Below, in pieces: positions 55,893 to 64,000 of a stretch of 64,000 nt of DNA. The notes beneath the pieces are model-generated. The model saw only the letters and a program-made list of their open reading frames with translations, was not told where the DNA came from and did no database searches. Each line of letters starts with the position of its first letter. The stretch's first letter is position 1. Both the position numbers and the translations under genes were made by a program. The DNA comes from Antrihabitans auranticaus (lineage in GTDB: Bacteria > Actinomycetota > Actinomycetes > Mycobacteriales > Mycobacteriaceae): assembly GCF_016481275.1 (NCBI RefSeq), contig NZ_JAEMNW010000002.1, forward strand, positions 1-64,000, written 5' to 3'.

Positions 55893-56495
55893 TCACGGGG
55901 TTCGAGGCGTCAGGCCGTTCAAAATATGGGTGGTGACGTCGGCGAGCATCGTTTCGGCGAGGTCGGCAGGTACGAAGCCGGAACTGACCAAGGTGGCCAT
56001 GCCCTGCATCGTCGCGAACGCGGCAAAGCCGATCCTCGCAGGATCTCCGGTCACGACATCGCCGTTCGCCTGACCGTCGGCAATCAGCGCCATCGGGATC
56101 GCGAAGGTCTTGTCCGCGGCAGCCGGTAGTACGGTCCCCCCGGTAGGGCTGTGCTTCCGAGCGAACATCAACTCGAGCAACGCGGAATTCTCGGTCGCGA
56201 AGTCGACGTAGGTCCGAGTCACCGATTCGAGTCGCTGAGCAAACGAGCCGGCGCCGGATGCGACTGTGAACAGCGCGCCCAGTCGCTCGAATCCGGCAAG
56301 CGCGAGCGCGTCCAGGAGTGCCTGCTTGTCGCGAAAGTGCCTGCTCGGAGCGCCGTGACTGACGCCGAGGTCGCGGGCGAGTTGCCGCAGCGAGAGGCCA
56401 TCCACGCCCGACTCTCGCAGCGTTTCTTCGGCTCGCTGGAGGAGTTCGAGACGTAGATCGCCGTGGTGGTACGAGCGTGGGCGGGTGAACGTCAT
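55893..56495 (-). CDS. TetR-family transcriptional regulator
   Basis: 200 residues. The helix-turn-helix (LSLRQLARDLGVSHGAPSRHFRDKQAL) is near the N-terminus after SYHHGDLR, a common opening of one TetR branch. ATG 56495 is chosen at the start of this region; a GTG lies 42 bases further. It is divergent from the SDR gene with a near-perfect 35-bp dyad between them that it surely binds. Confidence 0.88.
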   Translation of the reverse strand: MTFTRPRSYHHGDLRLELLQRAEETLRESGVDGLSLRQLARDLGVSHGAPSRHFRDKQALLDALALAGFERLGALFTVASGAGSFAQRLESVTRTYVDFATENSALLELMFARKHSPTGGTVLPAAADKTFAIPMALIADGQANGDVVTGDPARIGFAAFATMQGMATLVSSGFVPADLAETMLADVTTHILNGLTPRTP

Positions 56496-56528
56496 GGTCC
56501 ACAGAGGATATCCGAAAGTTCGAAAAAA

Positions 56529-56565
56529 TGTAGGCATTGACTACTTTGTTGTCAGTGCCTACATT
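56529..56565 (+). promoter_or_regulatory. TetR operator overlapping a leaderless SDR promoter
   Basis: TGTAGGCATTGAC (56529-56541) and GTCAGTGCCTACA (56551-56563) form a dyad with 12 of 13 matches around nine bases. TTGACT (56537-56542) and TACATT (56560-56565) are 17 bases apart. Transcription should start at about 56572, at the SDR ATG (56573), giving a leaderless message. Confidence 0.75.
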
Positions 56566-56572
56566 GGTGCCC

Positions 56573-57484
56573 ATGACGAAATCATCTTGGTCCTCAGCCA
56601 ACCTTCCCTCCTTCGACGGCAAGACAGTCGTCATCACCGGCGCCAACAGCGGCATCGGTCTGGTGACCGCGCGGGAATTGGCACGTGTCGGTGCCCGCGT
56701 CGTACTGGCCGTGCGTGACAAGACTCGCGGCGCCGAAGCCGCCGCCACCATCGACGGCACCACCGAGGTTCGCGCACTCGACCTCGCCGACCTCGCGTCG
56801 GTCCGCCGCTTCGCCGACGAGTGGACGGGCCCGCTCGACGTGCTGGTGAACAACGCGGGCATCATGGTGCCGCCGAAGGGCACGACCAAGGACGGGTTCG
56901 AAACCCAGTTCGGCACAAATCATCTCGGGCACTTCGCGTTGACCAACTTGCTGCTGCCGCACATCACGGACCGTGTCGTCACCGTCTCGTCGGGCGCACA
57001 CCGTGGCGGCACGATAAAACTCGACGACCTCAACTGGGAAACACGCGACTACAACCGGACCGCCGCCTACGGTCAGTCGAAGCTGGCCAACCTGCTGTTC
57101 AGCCTCGAATTGCAGCGCCGTCTCGACGAGGCCGGTTCAGCGGTCCGCGCGCACAACTCGCACCCGGGCTGGGCTGCGACAAATCTCCAGTCGCATTCGG
57201 GCAACCGCGTTCTCAACGCCTTCATGGCGATCGGCAACAAGCTTCTCGCCCAGGACTCGACGGCGGGAGCCCAGCCGACGCTCTACGCAGTCAGCCAGGA
57301 TCTGCCGGGCGGGAGCTACGTCGGCCCCGACGGCTTGTTGGAAATGCGGGGCAACCCGAAGCTGGTCGGCCGGACCCGCGAAGCGCAAGACGCCGACCTC
57401 GCCAAGAAGCTGTGGACCGCGTCGGAAGAGCTGACGGGCGTACGCTTTCCGGCCGACGCGTTGAGCGGCGCACAGTCCGAGTAG
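56573..57484 (+). CDS. short-chain dehydrogenase (retinol dehydrogenase-like SDR)
   Basis: 303 residues. It has GANSGIGLVTA, NNAGIMVPPKG, NHLGHFALT, Ser in VTVSSGAHRGG and YGQSK, the marks of the retinol-dehydrogenase-like SDR group. The RDKTRG segment after the second strand favours NADP. The substrate is likely a lipophilic alcohol or ketone; the divergent TetR should respond to it. ATG 56573 has no ribosome site but lies where the promoter predicts the transcript start. Confidence 0.88.
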   Translation: MTKSSWSSANLPSFDGKTVVITGANSGIGLVTARELARVGARVVLAVRDKTRGAEAAATIDGTTEVRALDLADLASVRRFADEWTGPLDVLVNNAGIMVPPKGTTKDGFETQFGTNHLGHFALTNLLLPHITDRVVTVSSGAHRGGTIKLDDLNWETRDYNRTAAYGQSKLANLLFSLELQRRLDEAGSAVRAHNSHPGWAATNLQSHSGNRVLNAFMAIGNKLLAQDSTAGAQPTLYAVSQDLPGGSYVGPDGLLEMRGNPKLVGRTREAQDADLAKKLWTASEELTGVRFPADALSGAQSE

Positions 57485-57491
57485 GGCTTAC

Positions 57492-57686
57492 CTAGCCAGG
57501 CTCGCCGTAGCGCGCGACGAGAGCATCGCGGGTCTCGAGGGGCAGTTGTGAATCACCCGCGGTGGCTTGGTCGACGGCGTATCGCAGCCGCTCGACCAAC
57601 TCGATGTCGGTCGCGCTCTGGCCGGAGCGATCGAGGTCCTCGCGAATTCGGTTGGTGAAGAATACGAGCTCATCTGCGGACGCCAT
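57492..57686 (-). CDS. 64-residue hypothetical protein
   Basis: 64 residues, charged and helical (DELVFFTNRIREDLDRSGQ, then ELVERLRYAVDQA). Its composition is that of a real protein with GC-rich third positions. A start at ATG 57686 is preferred; TTG 57734 is possible. It follows the SRPBCC gene on the same strand and may share its transcript. No family recognised. Confidence 0.6.
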   Translation of the reverse strand: MASADELVFFTNRIREDLDRSGQSATDIELVERLRYAVDQATAGDSQLPLETRDALVARYGEPG

Positions 57687-57746
57687 GACTAGGGCGTGCC
57701 CCCGCAGCGCTCGTTCCAAACTCCCGAGCCTCAACGACGAGCGCCG

Positions 57747-58217
57747 TCAGCGATTCGCACCTGCCGTCAACTTCTTGTCGGCTTCCGCAAGGATCTGGCC
57801 GAACGCAAGCTCGAGTATCCGCTTGGTGACGACAGCAGTCGCCTTGCCGCCGGCGAGAAGCGGGATGTCGTAGCTGGACTCCCAGACCACGCGGGAGCCT
57901 CCCGCTTCTGGTGTGACCTCGATCGTCCCGCCGAAGTGGGTTATCGGCGGGACGGACTTCAATATCTGGTAGGCGAAGAGGTGCGGCCGATCGTTGGTCG
58001 TGATCTCCTCGCGGAACCACGCACCCGCGGCGACAACCTCGCGAACAGCGCCGGCACTCCAGCCGCCGTTGCGTCCTTCACGAACTCGCTTCACGCGCAA
58101 CACAAGTGATGCGAGTTTGAGGCTGTTCGAGTCGGTGACGACATCGAACACCTCCTGGGGTGGCGCTGCGATGATGCGCTCGAGTCTGACTGTTGCCATC
58201 GGATTGTCGATCGGCAT
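57747..58217 (-). CDS. SRPBCC (START-like) protein
   Basis: 156 residues. ERIIAAPPQEVFDVVTDSN is the SRPBCC opening, and the FGGTIEVTPEAGGSRVVW strand and C-terminal helix follow. A hydrophobic ligand pocket is expected; no catalytic residues can be named. Two ATG starts lie 18 bases apart (58217 and 58199); only the first has a GGGG tract. Upstream is a large inverted repeat that separates it from pyk. Confidence 0.75.
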   Translation of the reverse strand: MPIDNPMATVRLERIIAAPPQEVFDVVTDSNSLKLASLVLRVKRVREGRNGGWSAGAVREVVAAGAWFREEITTNDRPHLFAYQILKSVPPITHFGGTIEVTPEAGGSRVVWESSYDIPLLAGGKATAVVTKRILELAFGQILAEADKKLTAGANR

Positions 58218-58259
58218 CTGTGCCCCATTCCCTCGTGTTGCCGGACGAGTGGAGCCTAG

Positions 58260-58335
58260 CCGGAGTGGGCGCACACAAATCGCTGAGATCGCCCGCTTCC
58301 GGGCAGTTCCGTCGATTTGTGTGCAGCCACTCCGG
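58260..58335. repeat. large two-part inverted repeat with inner hairpin
   Basis: CCGGAGTGG (58260-58268) and GCACACAAATCG (58271-58282) pair with CGATTTGTGTGC (58313-58324) and CCACTCCGG (58327-58335), broken only by a two-base mismatch. The loop itself holds GCCCG-CTTC-CGGGC (58291-58304). It begins 13 bases after the pyk stop and may be its terminator or a mobile palindrome. Confidence 0.75.
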
Positions 58336-58347
58336 GTCGGTCCACGC

Positions 58348-59766
58348 CTACAGGTCGTTTTCGCCGAGCCTGTGGACGTGGATGAGGTTTGTCGAGCCGA
58401 CGGTGTTCGGCGGCGAGCCGGCCACGATGACAACGGTGTTGCCACGATCGAAACGGCCCAGCGCGAGCAGCGCATGGTCGACCTGCACAACCATGTCGTC
58501 GGTCGAATCGACCGGATCGACGAGGAACGTCTCGGTTCCCCAGGTCAGCGCAAGCTGGCGTTGGACCTCCGCGTGCGGAGTGAACGCCAGCAGCGGCAGA
58601 TCGGTGTGCAGCCGAGCCAGTCGCCGGACCGTATCGCCCGACTTCGAGAACGCGACCACCGCCTTTGCCTGCAACCGCTCGGCGACGTCGAGCGCTGCCG
58701 CCGCAATGACACCGGACCGGGTTCGGGGCGCGTTGGTGAGCGGCGGCGCAGAGGTCGAACGGCCTTCGACCGCCGTGATGATGCGGCTCATCGTCTGCAC
58801 GGTTTCGAAGGGGTATTTACCGACCGACGTCTCGCCGGACAGCATCACCGCATCGGCACCGTCCAGCACGGCGTTGGCGACATCCGAAGCCTCGGCGCGT
58901 GTGGGCCGAGCGTTGTCGATCATCGAGTCGAGCATCTGGGTGGCGACGATCACCGGCTTCGCGTTCTCCCGCGCCAGCTGAATCGCGTCCTTCTGCACGT
59001 GCGGGACCTGCTCGAGTGGCAGTTCTACCCCGAGATCACCGCGCGCGACCATCACTGCGTCGAAAGCCCTGACGATCTCTTCCAGGTGCTCGACCGCTTC
59101 GGGCTTCTCGAGCTTGGCGATGACGGGGACGCGCCGCCCGACTCGTTCCATCACGCGATGGACAGGGTCGATGTCGTGCGGTGACCGCACGAAGGAGAGC
59201 GCAACGCAGTCGACGCCGAGTTCGAGTGCGAACTCGAGATCGGCGATGTCCTTGGGGGACAGCGCAGGCACCGACACGTTCACACCCGGCAGCGACAGGC
59301 CTTTGTTGTCGGACACCGGCCCACCGATGACTACGCGGCAGACCACGTCGGGACCCTCGATTGCCGTGACCTCCAACGCAATACGGCCATCGTCGATCAG
59401 GAATCGATCACCGGCGCACGCGTCTTCGGCGAGTTCGTCGTATGTGGTGGATACCCGGTCGTGCGTACCGATGCAGGGCTCGACGGTGATACGGACCTCC
59501 TCGCCGACCTCCCACGTCGTCGAACCGTCGGCGAACCGCCCGAGGCGGATCTTCGGTCCCTGCAGGTCCGCCATGATTCCGATGGTGCGGCCGGTATCGG
59601 CGGCAGCGTCCCGGACGCGTTCGAAGTTCGCGGCATGGTCGGCGTGCTCACCGTGGCTGAAGTTGAGGCGGGCGATGTCCATGCCGCAATTGGCCAGTTC
59701 TTTCACCCGCTCGGCGGTGGCCGTAGCCGGTCCGAGCGTGCAGACGATTCGCGTTCTACGTGTCAT
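58348..59766 (-). CDS. pyk: pyruvate kinase
   Basis: 472 residues. It has RRTRIVCTLGPAT at the start, NFSHGEH, MADLQGPKIRLG and the catalytic block VIAKLEKPEAVEHL, followed by MVARGDLGVELP. It converts phosphoenolpyruvate and ADP to pyruvate and ATP; the C-terminal domain would bind allosteric effectors. Its ATG shares a base with the aceE stop (TGATG), so the two are translated together. Confidence 0.96.
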   Translation of the reverse strand: MTRRTRIVCTLGPATATAERVKELANCGMDIARLNFSHGEHADHAANFERVRDAAADTGRTIGIMADLQGPKIRLGRFADGSTTWEVGEEVRITVEPCIGTHDRVSTTYDELAEDACAGDRFLIDDGRIALEVTAIEGPDVVCRVVIGGPVSDNKGLSLPGVNVSVPALSPKDIADLEFALELGVDCVALSFVRSPHDIDPVHRVMERVGRRVPVIAKLEKPEAVEHLEEIVRAFDAVMVARGDLGVELPLEQVPHVQKDAIQLARENAKPVIVATQMLDSMIDNARPTRAEASDVANAVLDGADAVMLSGETSVGKYPFETVQTMSRIITAVEGRSTSAPPLTNAPRTRSGVIAAAALDVAERLQAKAVVAFSKSGDTVRRLARLHTDLPLLAFTPHAEVQRQLALTWGTETFLVDPVDSTDDMVVQVDHALLALGRFDRGNTVVIVAGSPPNTVGSTNLIHVHRLGENDL

Positions 59767-62510
59767 CAGGCGACACCGCCGTCCGAGGTCTGGGCTGGTG
59801 CGGCATGTACGTCGTCGATTCGGTACTTGCGCGCTGCCTCGGCAGCCTTCTCGACGTCGAGTGCCGCGAGCACGGCGACCGTGATCGATTGCGCATCGAT
59901 GTTGAACACCCGTCGGGCAGCGTTTCGAGTGTCGGAGAAACCGAATCCGTCGGCGCCGAGCGTCGTGTAATCACCGGGTACCCACTGCCGAATCTGGTCC
60001 GGCACAGCACGTTCCCAGTCGGAGGCGGCAACGAACGGACCTTCGGCAGCCGAGAGAACCTCGGTGACGTACGGAACCGGATGCGTCCCGGCAGGGTCGA
60101 GCAGCTTGCTCTTCTCGGCACGCACGCCGTCACGTCGGAGTTCGTTCCACGACGTCACCGACCACACGTCCGCGCTGACACCCCAGTCTTCGGCGAGCAG
60201 TTCCTGGGCCCGCAGGCCGTCGGGGACGGTGACGCCGGAAACGAGGATCTGCGCCTTCGGTCCGTCGACCGGTCCGCGCTTGTAGAGGTAGATGCCCTTC
60301 AGTACGCCTTCGACGTCCAGATTGTCGGGCTCGGCGGGCTGACGGTACGGCTCGTTGTAGACGGTGATGTAGTAGAAAATATTCTCGCCGCCGAAGCCTT
60401 CGACGCCGGGCGTTCCGCCGTACATCCGCCGCAAACCGTCCTTGACGATGTGCGCGATCTCGAAAGAGAACGCCGGATCATAAGCCACGACAGCAGGATT
60501 GGTCGACGCCAGCAGCATCGAGTGGCCGTCGGCGTGCTGCAGCCCTTCGCCCGTGAGTGTCGTTCGACCGGCAGTCGCGCCGAGGACGAAGCCGCGCGCC
60601 ATCTGGTCCGCCGCCGCCCAGAGGCCGTCGCCGGTCCGCTGGAAACCGAACATCGAGTAGAAGATGTACAGCGGGATCATCGGCTCGCCCTGGGTGGCGT
60701 AGCTGGTACCGACCGCGGTGAACGATGCTGTCGATCCGGCTTCGTTGATGCCCTCGTGCAGGATCTGCCCGACGCTGGATTCCTTGTAGGACAACATCTG
60801 CTCGGCATCGACCGACGTGTAGAGCTGGCCGTTGCGGTTGTAGATCTTCAACGTGGGGAACCAGGAGTCCATGCCGAAGGTCCGGGCCTCGTCGGGAATG
60901 ATCGGGACGATGCGCTTGCCGATCTCCTTGTCTCGCAACAGTTCTTTGAGGATGCGGACGACGGCCATCGTCGTAGCGACCTCTTGTTTGCCGGACCCCT
61001 TGCGGACCGACTTGTAAACCTCGTCCCCCGGAAGCGTCAAAGGCTTTGCGGCCGTGCGACGTTCGGGGAGAAAGCCGCCGAGTTCACGACGCCGTTCGTG
61101 CATGTACCGGATCTCCGGTGCATCGTTGCCGGGGTGGTAGTACGGGGGCAGGTAGGGATCGCGTTCGAGTTCGGCGTCCGACACCGGAATCCGCTGCAGG
61201 TCACGGAAGTCCTTCAGATCCTGCAGTGTCAGCTTCTTCATCTGATGGGTCGCGTTGCGGCCTTCGAAGCTCTTGCCGAGCGTATAACCCTTGATCGTCT
61301 TGGCGAGAATGACCGTCGGCTGACCCTTGTGCGCTGTCGCTGCCGCGTACGCGGCGTAGAGCTTGCGGTAGTCGTGGCCACCGCGCTTGAGGTTCCAGAT
61401 CGCTTGGTCGCTCAGGTCGGCGACGAGTTGCTTGGTGCGGGGATCGCGACCGAAGAAGTTGTCGCGGACGTATCCGCCGTCGTTGGCCTTGTAGGTCTGG
61501 AAGTCGCCGTCCGGCGTCGCGTTCATCAGGTTGACCAACGCACCGTCCGGATCGGAACGCAGCAGGCTGTCCCACTCCCGCCCCCACACGACCTTGATGA
61601 CGTTCCAGCCCGCGCCGCGGAAGAACGACTCGAGTTCCTGGATGATCTTGCCGTTGCCGCGGACCGGTCCGTCGAGACGCTGCAGGTTGCAGTTGACGAC
61701 GAAGGTGAGGTTGTCGAGCCCTTCGGTTGCGGCGACGTGCGCCAGACCGCGTGACTCCGGTTCGTCCATCTCGCCGTCGCCGAGGAATGCCCAGACGTGC
61801 TGGTCGGCGGTGTCCTTGATGCCACGATCGTGCAGGTAGTGGTTGAATCGCGCCTGGTAGATGGCGTTCATCGGGCCGAGGCCCATGGACACGGTCGGAA
61901 ACTCCCAGAATTCCGGCATGAGCCTGGGGTGCGGGTAGGACGGCATGCCGCCACCCGTCGTGGCGTGTGAGTGCTCCTGGCGGAACCCGTCCATTCGCTC
62001 GGCGGGGATGCGCCCCTCGAGGAAGGCCCGGGCGTAGATGCCGGGGGAGGCGTGGCCCTGGATGAAGATCTGGTCGCCGCCGCCGGGATGGTCTTTGCCG
62101 CGGAAGAAGTGGTTGAAACCGACCTCGTAGAGCGACGACGACGACGCGTAGGTCGAGATATGGCCGCCGACCCCGACGCCGGGGCGTTGCGCGCGGTGCA
62201 CCATGACGGCTGCGTTCCAGCGGATCCATGCCCGGTAGCGGCGCTCGACGTCCTCATCACCGGGGAACGCTGGTTCGCTCTCGGTGGGGATGGTGTTCAC
62301 GTAGTCGGTCGACGTCAGGGCGGGAATCGAGACGCGGTTCTCGCCGGCTCGCTCGAGCAGGCGCAGCATGAGGTAGCGGGCACGCTCGGAACCGGAATGT
62401 TGCAGGAGGTTGTCGAGCGATTCGAGCCACTCGTCGGTTTCCTCAGGATCCAGGTCGGTCAGGTAGGACGCGACGCCTTCTCGGCTGAGCTGGGTGACAT
62501 CGATCGACAT
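59766..62510 (-). CDS. aceE: pyruvate dehydrogenase E1 component, homodimeric type
   Basis: 914 residues, the length of the homodimeric AceE. The thiamine diphosphate motif [10 protein letters not shown] with its Asn ([11 protein letters not shown]) is present, as are [20 protein letters not shown] and [13 protein letters not shown]. It decarboxylates pyruvate and passes the acetyl group to E2 lipoate. ATG 62510 follows GAGGAG. It is the first gene of a coupled pair with pyk, which makes its substrate; the E2 gene is not in the window. Confidence 0.96.
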   Translation of the reverse strand: MSIDVTQLSREGVASYLTDLDPEETDEWLESLDNLLQHSGSERARYLMLRLLERAGENRVSIPALTSTDYVNTIPTESEPAFPGDEDVERRYRAWIRWNAAVMVHRAQRPGVGVGGHISTYASSSSLYEVGFNHFFRGKDHPGGGDQIFIQGHASPGIYARAFLEGRIPAERMDGFRQEHSHATTGGGMPSYPHPRLMPEFWEFPTVSMGLGPMNAIYQARFNHYLHDRGIKDTADQHVWAFLGDGEMDEPESRGLAHVAATEGLDNLTFVVNCNLQRLDGPVRGNGKIIQELESFFRGAGWNVIKVVWGREWDSLLRSDPDGALVNLMNATPDGDFQTYKANDGGYVRDNFFGRDPRTKQLVADLSDQAIWNLKRGGHDYRKLYAAYAAATAHKGQPTVILAKTIKGYTLGKSFEGRNATHQMKKLTLQDLKDFRDLQRIPVSDAELERDPYLPPYYHPGNDAPEIRYMHERRRELGGFLPERRTAAKPLTLPGDEVYKSVRKGSGKQEVATTMAVVRILKELLRDKEIGKRIVPIIPDEARTFGMDSWFPTLKIYNRNGQLYTSVDAEQMLSYKESSVGQILHEGINEAGSTASFTAVGTSYATQGEPMIPLYIFYSMFGFQRTGDGLWAAADQMARGFVLGATAGRTTLTGEGLQHADGHSMLLASTNPAVVAYDPAFSFEIAHIVKDGLRRMYGGTPGVEGFGGENIFYYITVYNEPYRQPAEPDNLDVEGVLKGIYLYKRGPVDGPKAQILVSGVTVPDGLRAQELLAEDWGVSADVWSVTSWNELRRDGVRAEKSKLLDPAGTHPVPYVTEVLSAAEGPFVAASDWERAVPDQIRQWVPGDYTTLGADGFGFSDTRNAARRVFNIDAQSITVAVLAALDVEKAAEAARKYRIDDVHAAPAQTSDGGVA

Positions 62511-62551
62511 GGTGCTCCTCATCCGCGCGGTGGTGGGCGCGTTGCGTTGCC

Positions 62552-62575
62552 CGTCCGCCCGATCGTGGGCGGACG
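62552..62575 (-). terminator. hairpin between racemase and aceE
   Basis: CGTCCGCCC (62552-62560) pairs perfectly with GGGCGGACG (62567-62575) around six bases. It lies 19 bases beyond the racemase stop, so it should separate that operon from aceE. Confidence 0.65.
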
Positions 62576-62594
62576 AGCGTGTGGGGATACTGCG

Positions 62595-63335
62595 TTACGG
62601 CTGCGTCGAGTAGACGGTGCTGATCGGCCAGCCGCTGATCCTCTTCGGACGCGGCGTTGCGTACGTGCGGACCTTCGAGGTCGAAAGATGCATCGAGACA
62701 AGGGATTCGGCGAGTGAAACCGCGGCGCTGACGCCGTCGATGACGGGAACCCCGCACCGTTGCTGGATCCGTTCGTCGAGTCCGGCCATTCCGCCGCACC
62801 CGAGACAGATCACTTCGGCGCGATCGTCACGTACTGCCTTCTCGGCCTCGGCGACAATCGCCGCGACCGCTTGTTCCGGATCTTCTTCCAGCGTCAGCAC
62901 CGAAACATCACTGGCACGTACCGACGCACACCGAGTATACAGTCCGGCGAGCGTCAGCCTGTCTTCGATCATGGGGACCGTGCGATCCAAAGTTGTTACT
63001 ACCGAGTAACTTCGGCCGATCAACATTGCGACGATGGCTGCCGCCTCGGTGATGTCCACGACTGGAACGTCCAGTAACTCCTGCAGACCTTCGCGGCCGT
63101 GTTCGCCGAATCCGGCCTGGATTACAGCGTCGAACGGTTCGGTGTATGTGCTCACTGCGTCCATTACCGCGACTGCGGCGAGGTGGCTCTCGAAATTGCC
63201 CTCGACCGACTCGGCGCCGAATCGCGGTGTGAGTGCGACGATCTCGGTGCCGGGGCGCGCGGCGAGCTGGGCCTGCCTGCCGATGGCTTCGGTCATCGAT
63301 TCGGTCGTATTGACATTGACGACAAGAATTTTCAT
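62595..63335 (-). CDS. hydantoin/Asp-Glu racemase family protein lacking the first catalytic Cys
   Basis: 246 residues. NVNTTESMT and ICLGCGGMAG fit the hydantoin racemase family, whose two catalytic Cys are near 76 and 181. Here the second is Cys180, but the first position is Gly75 in QAGFGEHG. It therefore may not racemise by the two-base route, and could be a binder or one-base enzyme. It is downstream of an NCS1 permease gene on the same strand (42 bases), so both may handle hydantoin, allantoin or a similar compound. Confidence 0.75.
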   Translation of the reverse strand: MKILVVNVNTTESMTEAIGRQAQLAARPGTEIVALTPRFGAESVEGNFESHLAAVAVMDAVSTYTEPFDAVIQAGFGEHGREGLQELLDVPVVDITEAAAIVAMLIGRSYSVVTTLDRTVPMIEDRLTLAGLYTRCASVRASDVSVLTLEEDPEQAVAAIVAEAEKAVRDDRAEVICLGCGGMAGLDERIQQRCGVPVIDGVSAAVSLAESLVSMHLSTSKVRTYATPRPKRISGWPISTVYSTQP

Positions 63336-63377
63336 GATATCTCCGACGGTTGCTGTTGCAGCAGAGGTGGTTTCGAA

Positions 63378-64000
63378 TCAGTGGACGCTTGCTACGGCAA
63401 TCGATTCACCGGACACGTCCTCGAAAGTCGCCTTGCGATCGGCGAGCATGAAGTAGATCATCGCGCCGAGGCCGGCGCCGATGAACCATGCGAAGGCGGC
63501 GAGCGAGGCGAGCGCGGGTGTGAACGCGATCAGCAGCGACAGCGCCGCAGCGGGGACGAACGCCGCGATCGCACGCGGGTTGATGCCGTGCCGGTAGTGG
63601 TAGGCACCCGACGGCTCGTCGGTGTACAGCTCGGGGACGTTGATCTTGGCGCGTCGGATGAGCCAGTAGTCGGCGATGATGATGCCGAACAGCGGGCCGA
63701 GCAACGCACCCAGGCCGCCGAGGAAGTAGTTGATCACGACCGGGCTGTTGTACAGGTTCCACGGCAGGATCACCAGGCCGATGACGGCGCTGACCAGTCC
63801 GGCCCGTGCAAAGTTGAGGTGCTTGGGGAAGAGGTTGGTCAGCGCGTAGATCGGCGCGACGAAGTTGGCCATCAGGTTCACCGCGATGGTCAGGATCAGC
63901 AGTGCGAGCGATGCGATGACGAGGAGGAACGTATTGGGAATCGAGTGGACGATGTCGGCCGGGCTGGCGACGATCTGGCCGTTGATCTTGAACTGCCCCC
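63378..64000 (-). CDS. NCS1-family nucleobase/hydantoin permease (partial)
   Basis: The C-terminal 207 residues are visible; the 5' end is outside the window. VNLMANFVAPIYALTNLFP and the LLGPLFGIIIADYWLIRR segment are typical NCS1 motifs, with several membrane helices. Members import allantoin, hydantoin, uracil or cytosine with a cation. Followed by the racemase-like gene, which supports hydantoin or allantoin. Confidence 0.85.
   Translation of the reverse strand, partial: GQFKINGQIVASPADIVHSIPNTFLLVIASLALLILTIAVNLMANFVAPIYALTNLFPKHLNFARAGLVSAVIGLVILPWNLYNSPVVINYFLGGLGALLGPLFGIIIADYWLIRRAKINVPELYTDEPSGAYHYRHGINPRAIAAFVPAAALSLLIAFTPALASLAAFAWFIGAGLGAMIYFMLADRKATFEDVSGESIAVASVH

Noticed and set aside
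59760-61754. 664-codon open frame opposite aceE
   Set aside because: A shadow of high-GC codon use; the reverse strand encodes an unmistakable AceE and the forward product has no domains.

Overview
The window is high-GC actinobacterial DNA. The gene content points to a mycolic-acid-containing genus, most likely Rhodococcus or a close relative. It carries a wax ester synthase/diacylglycerol acyltransferase, a ChoD-like GMC oxidoreductase, many CoA-dependent beta-oxidation enzymes, a nocardial-type Ser/Thr kinase, SARP, PucR, TetR, AraC and LysR regulators, and frequent GTG starts with 1-4 nt gene overlaps. I saw no rRNA, tRNA, insertion sequence, prophage or CRISPR array. This is chromosomal catabolic and housekeeping sequence. 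Function calls are made by reading motifs; no database search was run.

Layout. 0-5 kb: an NmrA-like NAD(P)-binding protein, a CPBP membrane protease, a ferritin-like hypothetical, then a three-gene cassette of a haem-oxygenase-like iron enzyme, an MTQ2/HemK2-type methyltransferase and a CDGSH iron-sulfur protein. A CsbD stress protein follows, with its own SigF/SigB-like promoter and a UUCG-loop terminator. 5-10 kb: an amino-acid permease and a four-gene osmoprotectant/choline-type ABC transporter whose genes overlap end to end. 10-12.7 kb: a proline-tailed membrane protein, a NUDIX hydrolase and a MerR regulator. 12.7-26.6 kb: a lipid/steroid-type island. It starts with a ChoD-like oxidase (MerR-type operator in its promoter) and WS/DGAT. 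An overlapping acyl-CoA dehydrogenase and alpha-methylacyl-CoA racemase come next. Then an AraC regulator diverges from a long operon of MaoC hydratase, SCP-x-type thiolase, SRPBCC protein, SDR, alpha/beta hydrolase, a second SDR and an acyl-CoA ligase. Between them these genes supply every step of a beta-oxidation cycle.

26.7-31.6 kb: kdpFABC, a high-affinity K+ pump, led by a coupled 27-residue membrane microprotein. kdpDE is absent and KdpC carries a large insert. 31.7-41.9 kb: an SDR, a glutamate decarboxylase with an N-terminal extension coupled to a SARP/NB-ARC regulator, an acyl-CoA dehydrogenase-like protein, a PIG-L deacetylase with an in-frame repeat tail, and a transmembrane Ser/Thr kinase. 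41.9-52.5 kb: a hydrolase, an LLM flavin enzyme, a LysR/DapA-like divergent pair, an O-methyltransferase, an NTF2-like protein divergent from a TetR gene, a type-B carboxylesterase, and an aldehyde dehydrogenase divergent from a PucR regulator.

52.6-64 kb: a large secreted multicopper oxidase fused to a beta-propeller, a TetR/SDR divergent pair with a 35-bp operator and a probable leaderless promoter, two small genes, then pyruvate kinase translationally coupled behind pyruvate dehydrogenase E1 (aceE-pyk). The window ends in a hydantoin-racemase-like gene and an NCS1 permease that runs off the edge.

Most striking items: the iron enzyme/methyltransferase/CDGSH cassette, the oxidase-propeller fusion, the microprotein upstream of kdpF, the KdpC insert, the coupled aceE-pyk pair, and several clean operators and large inverted repeats.
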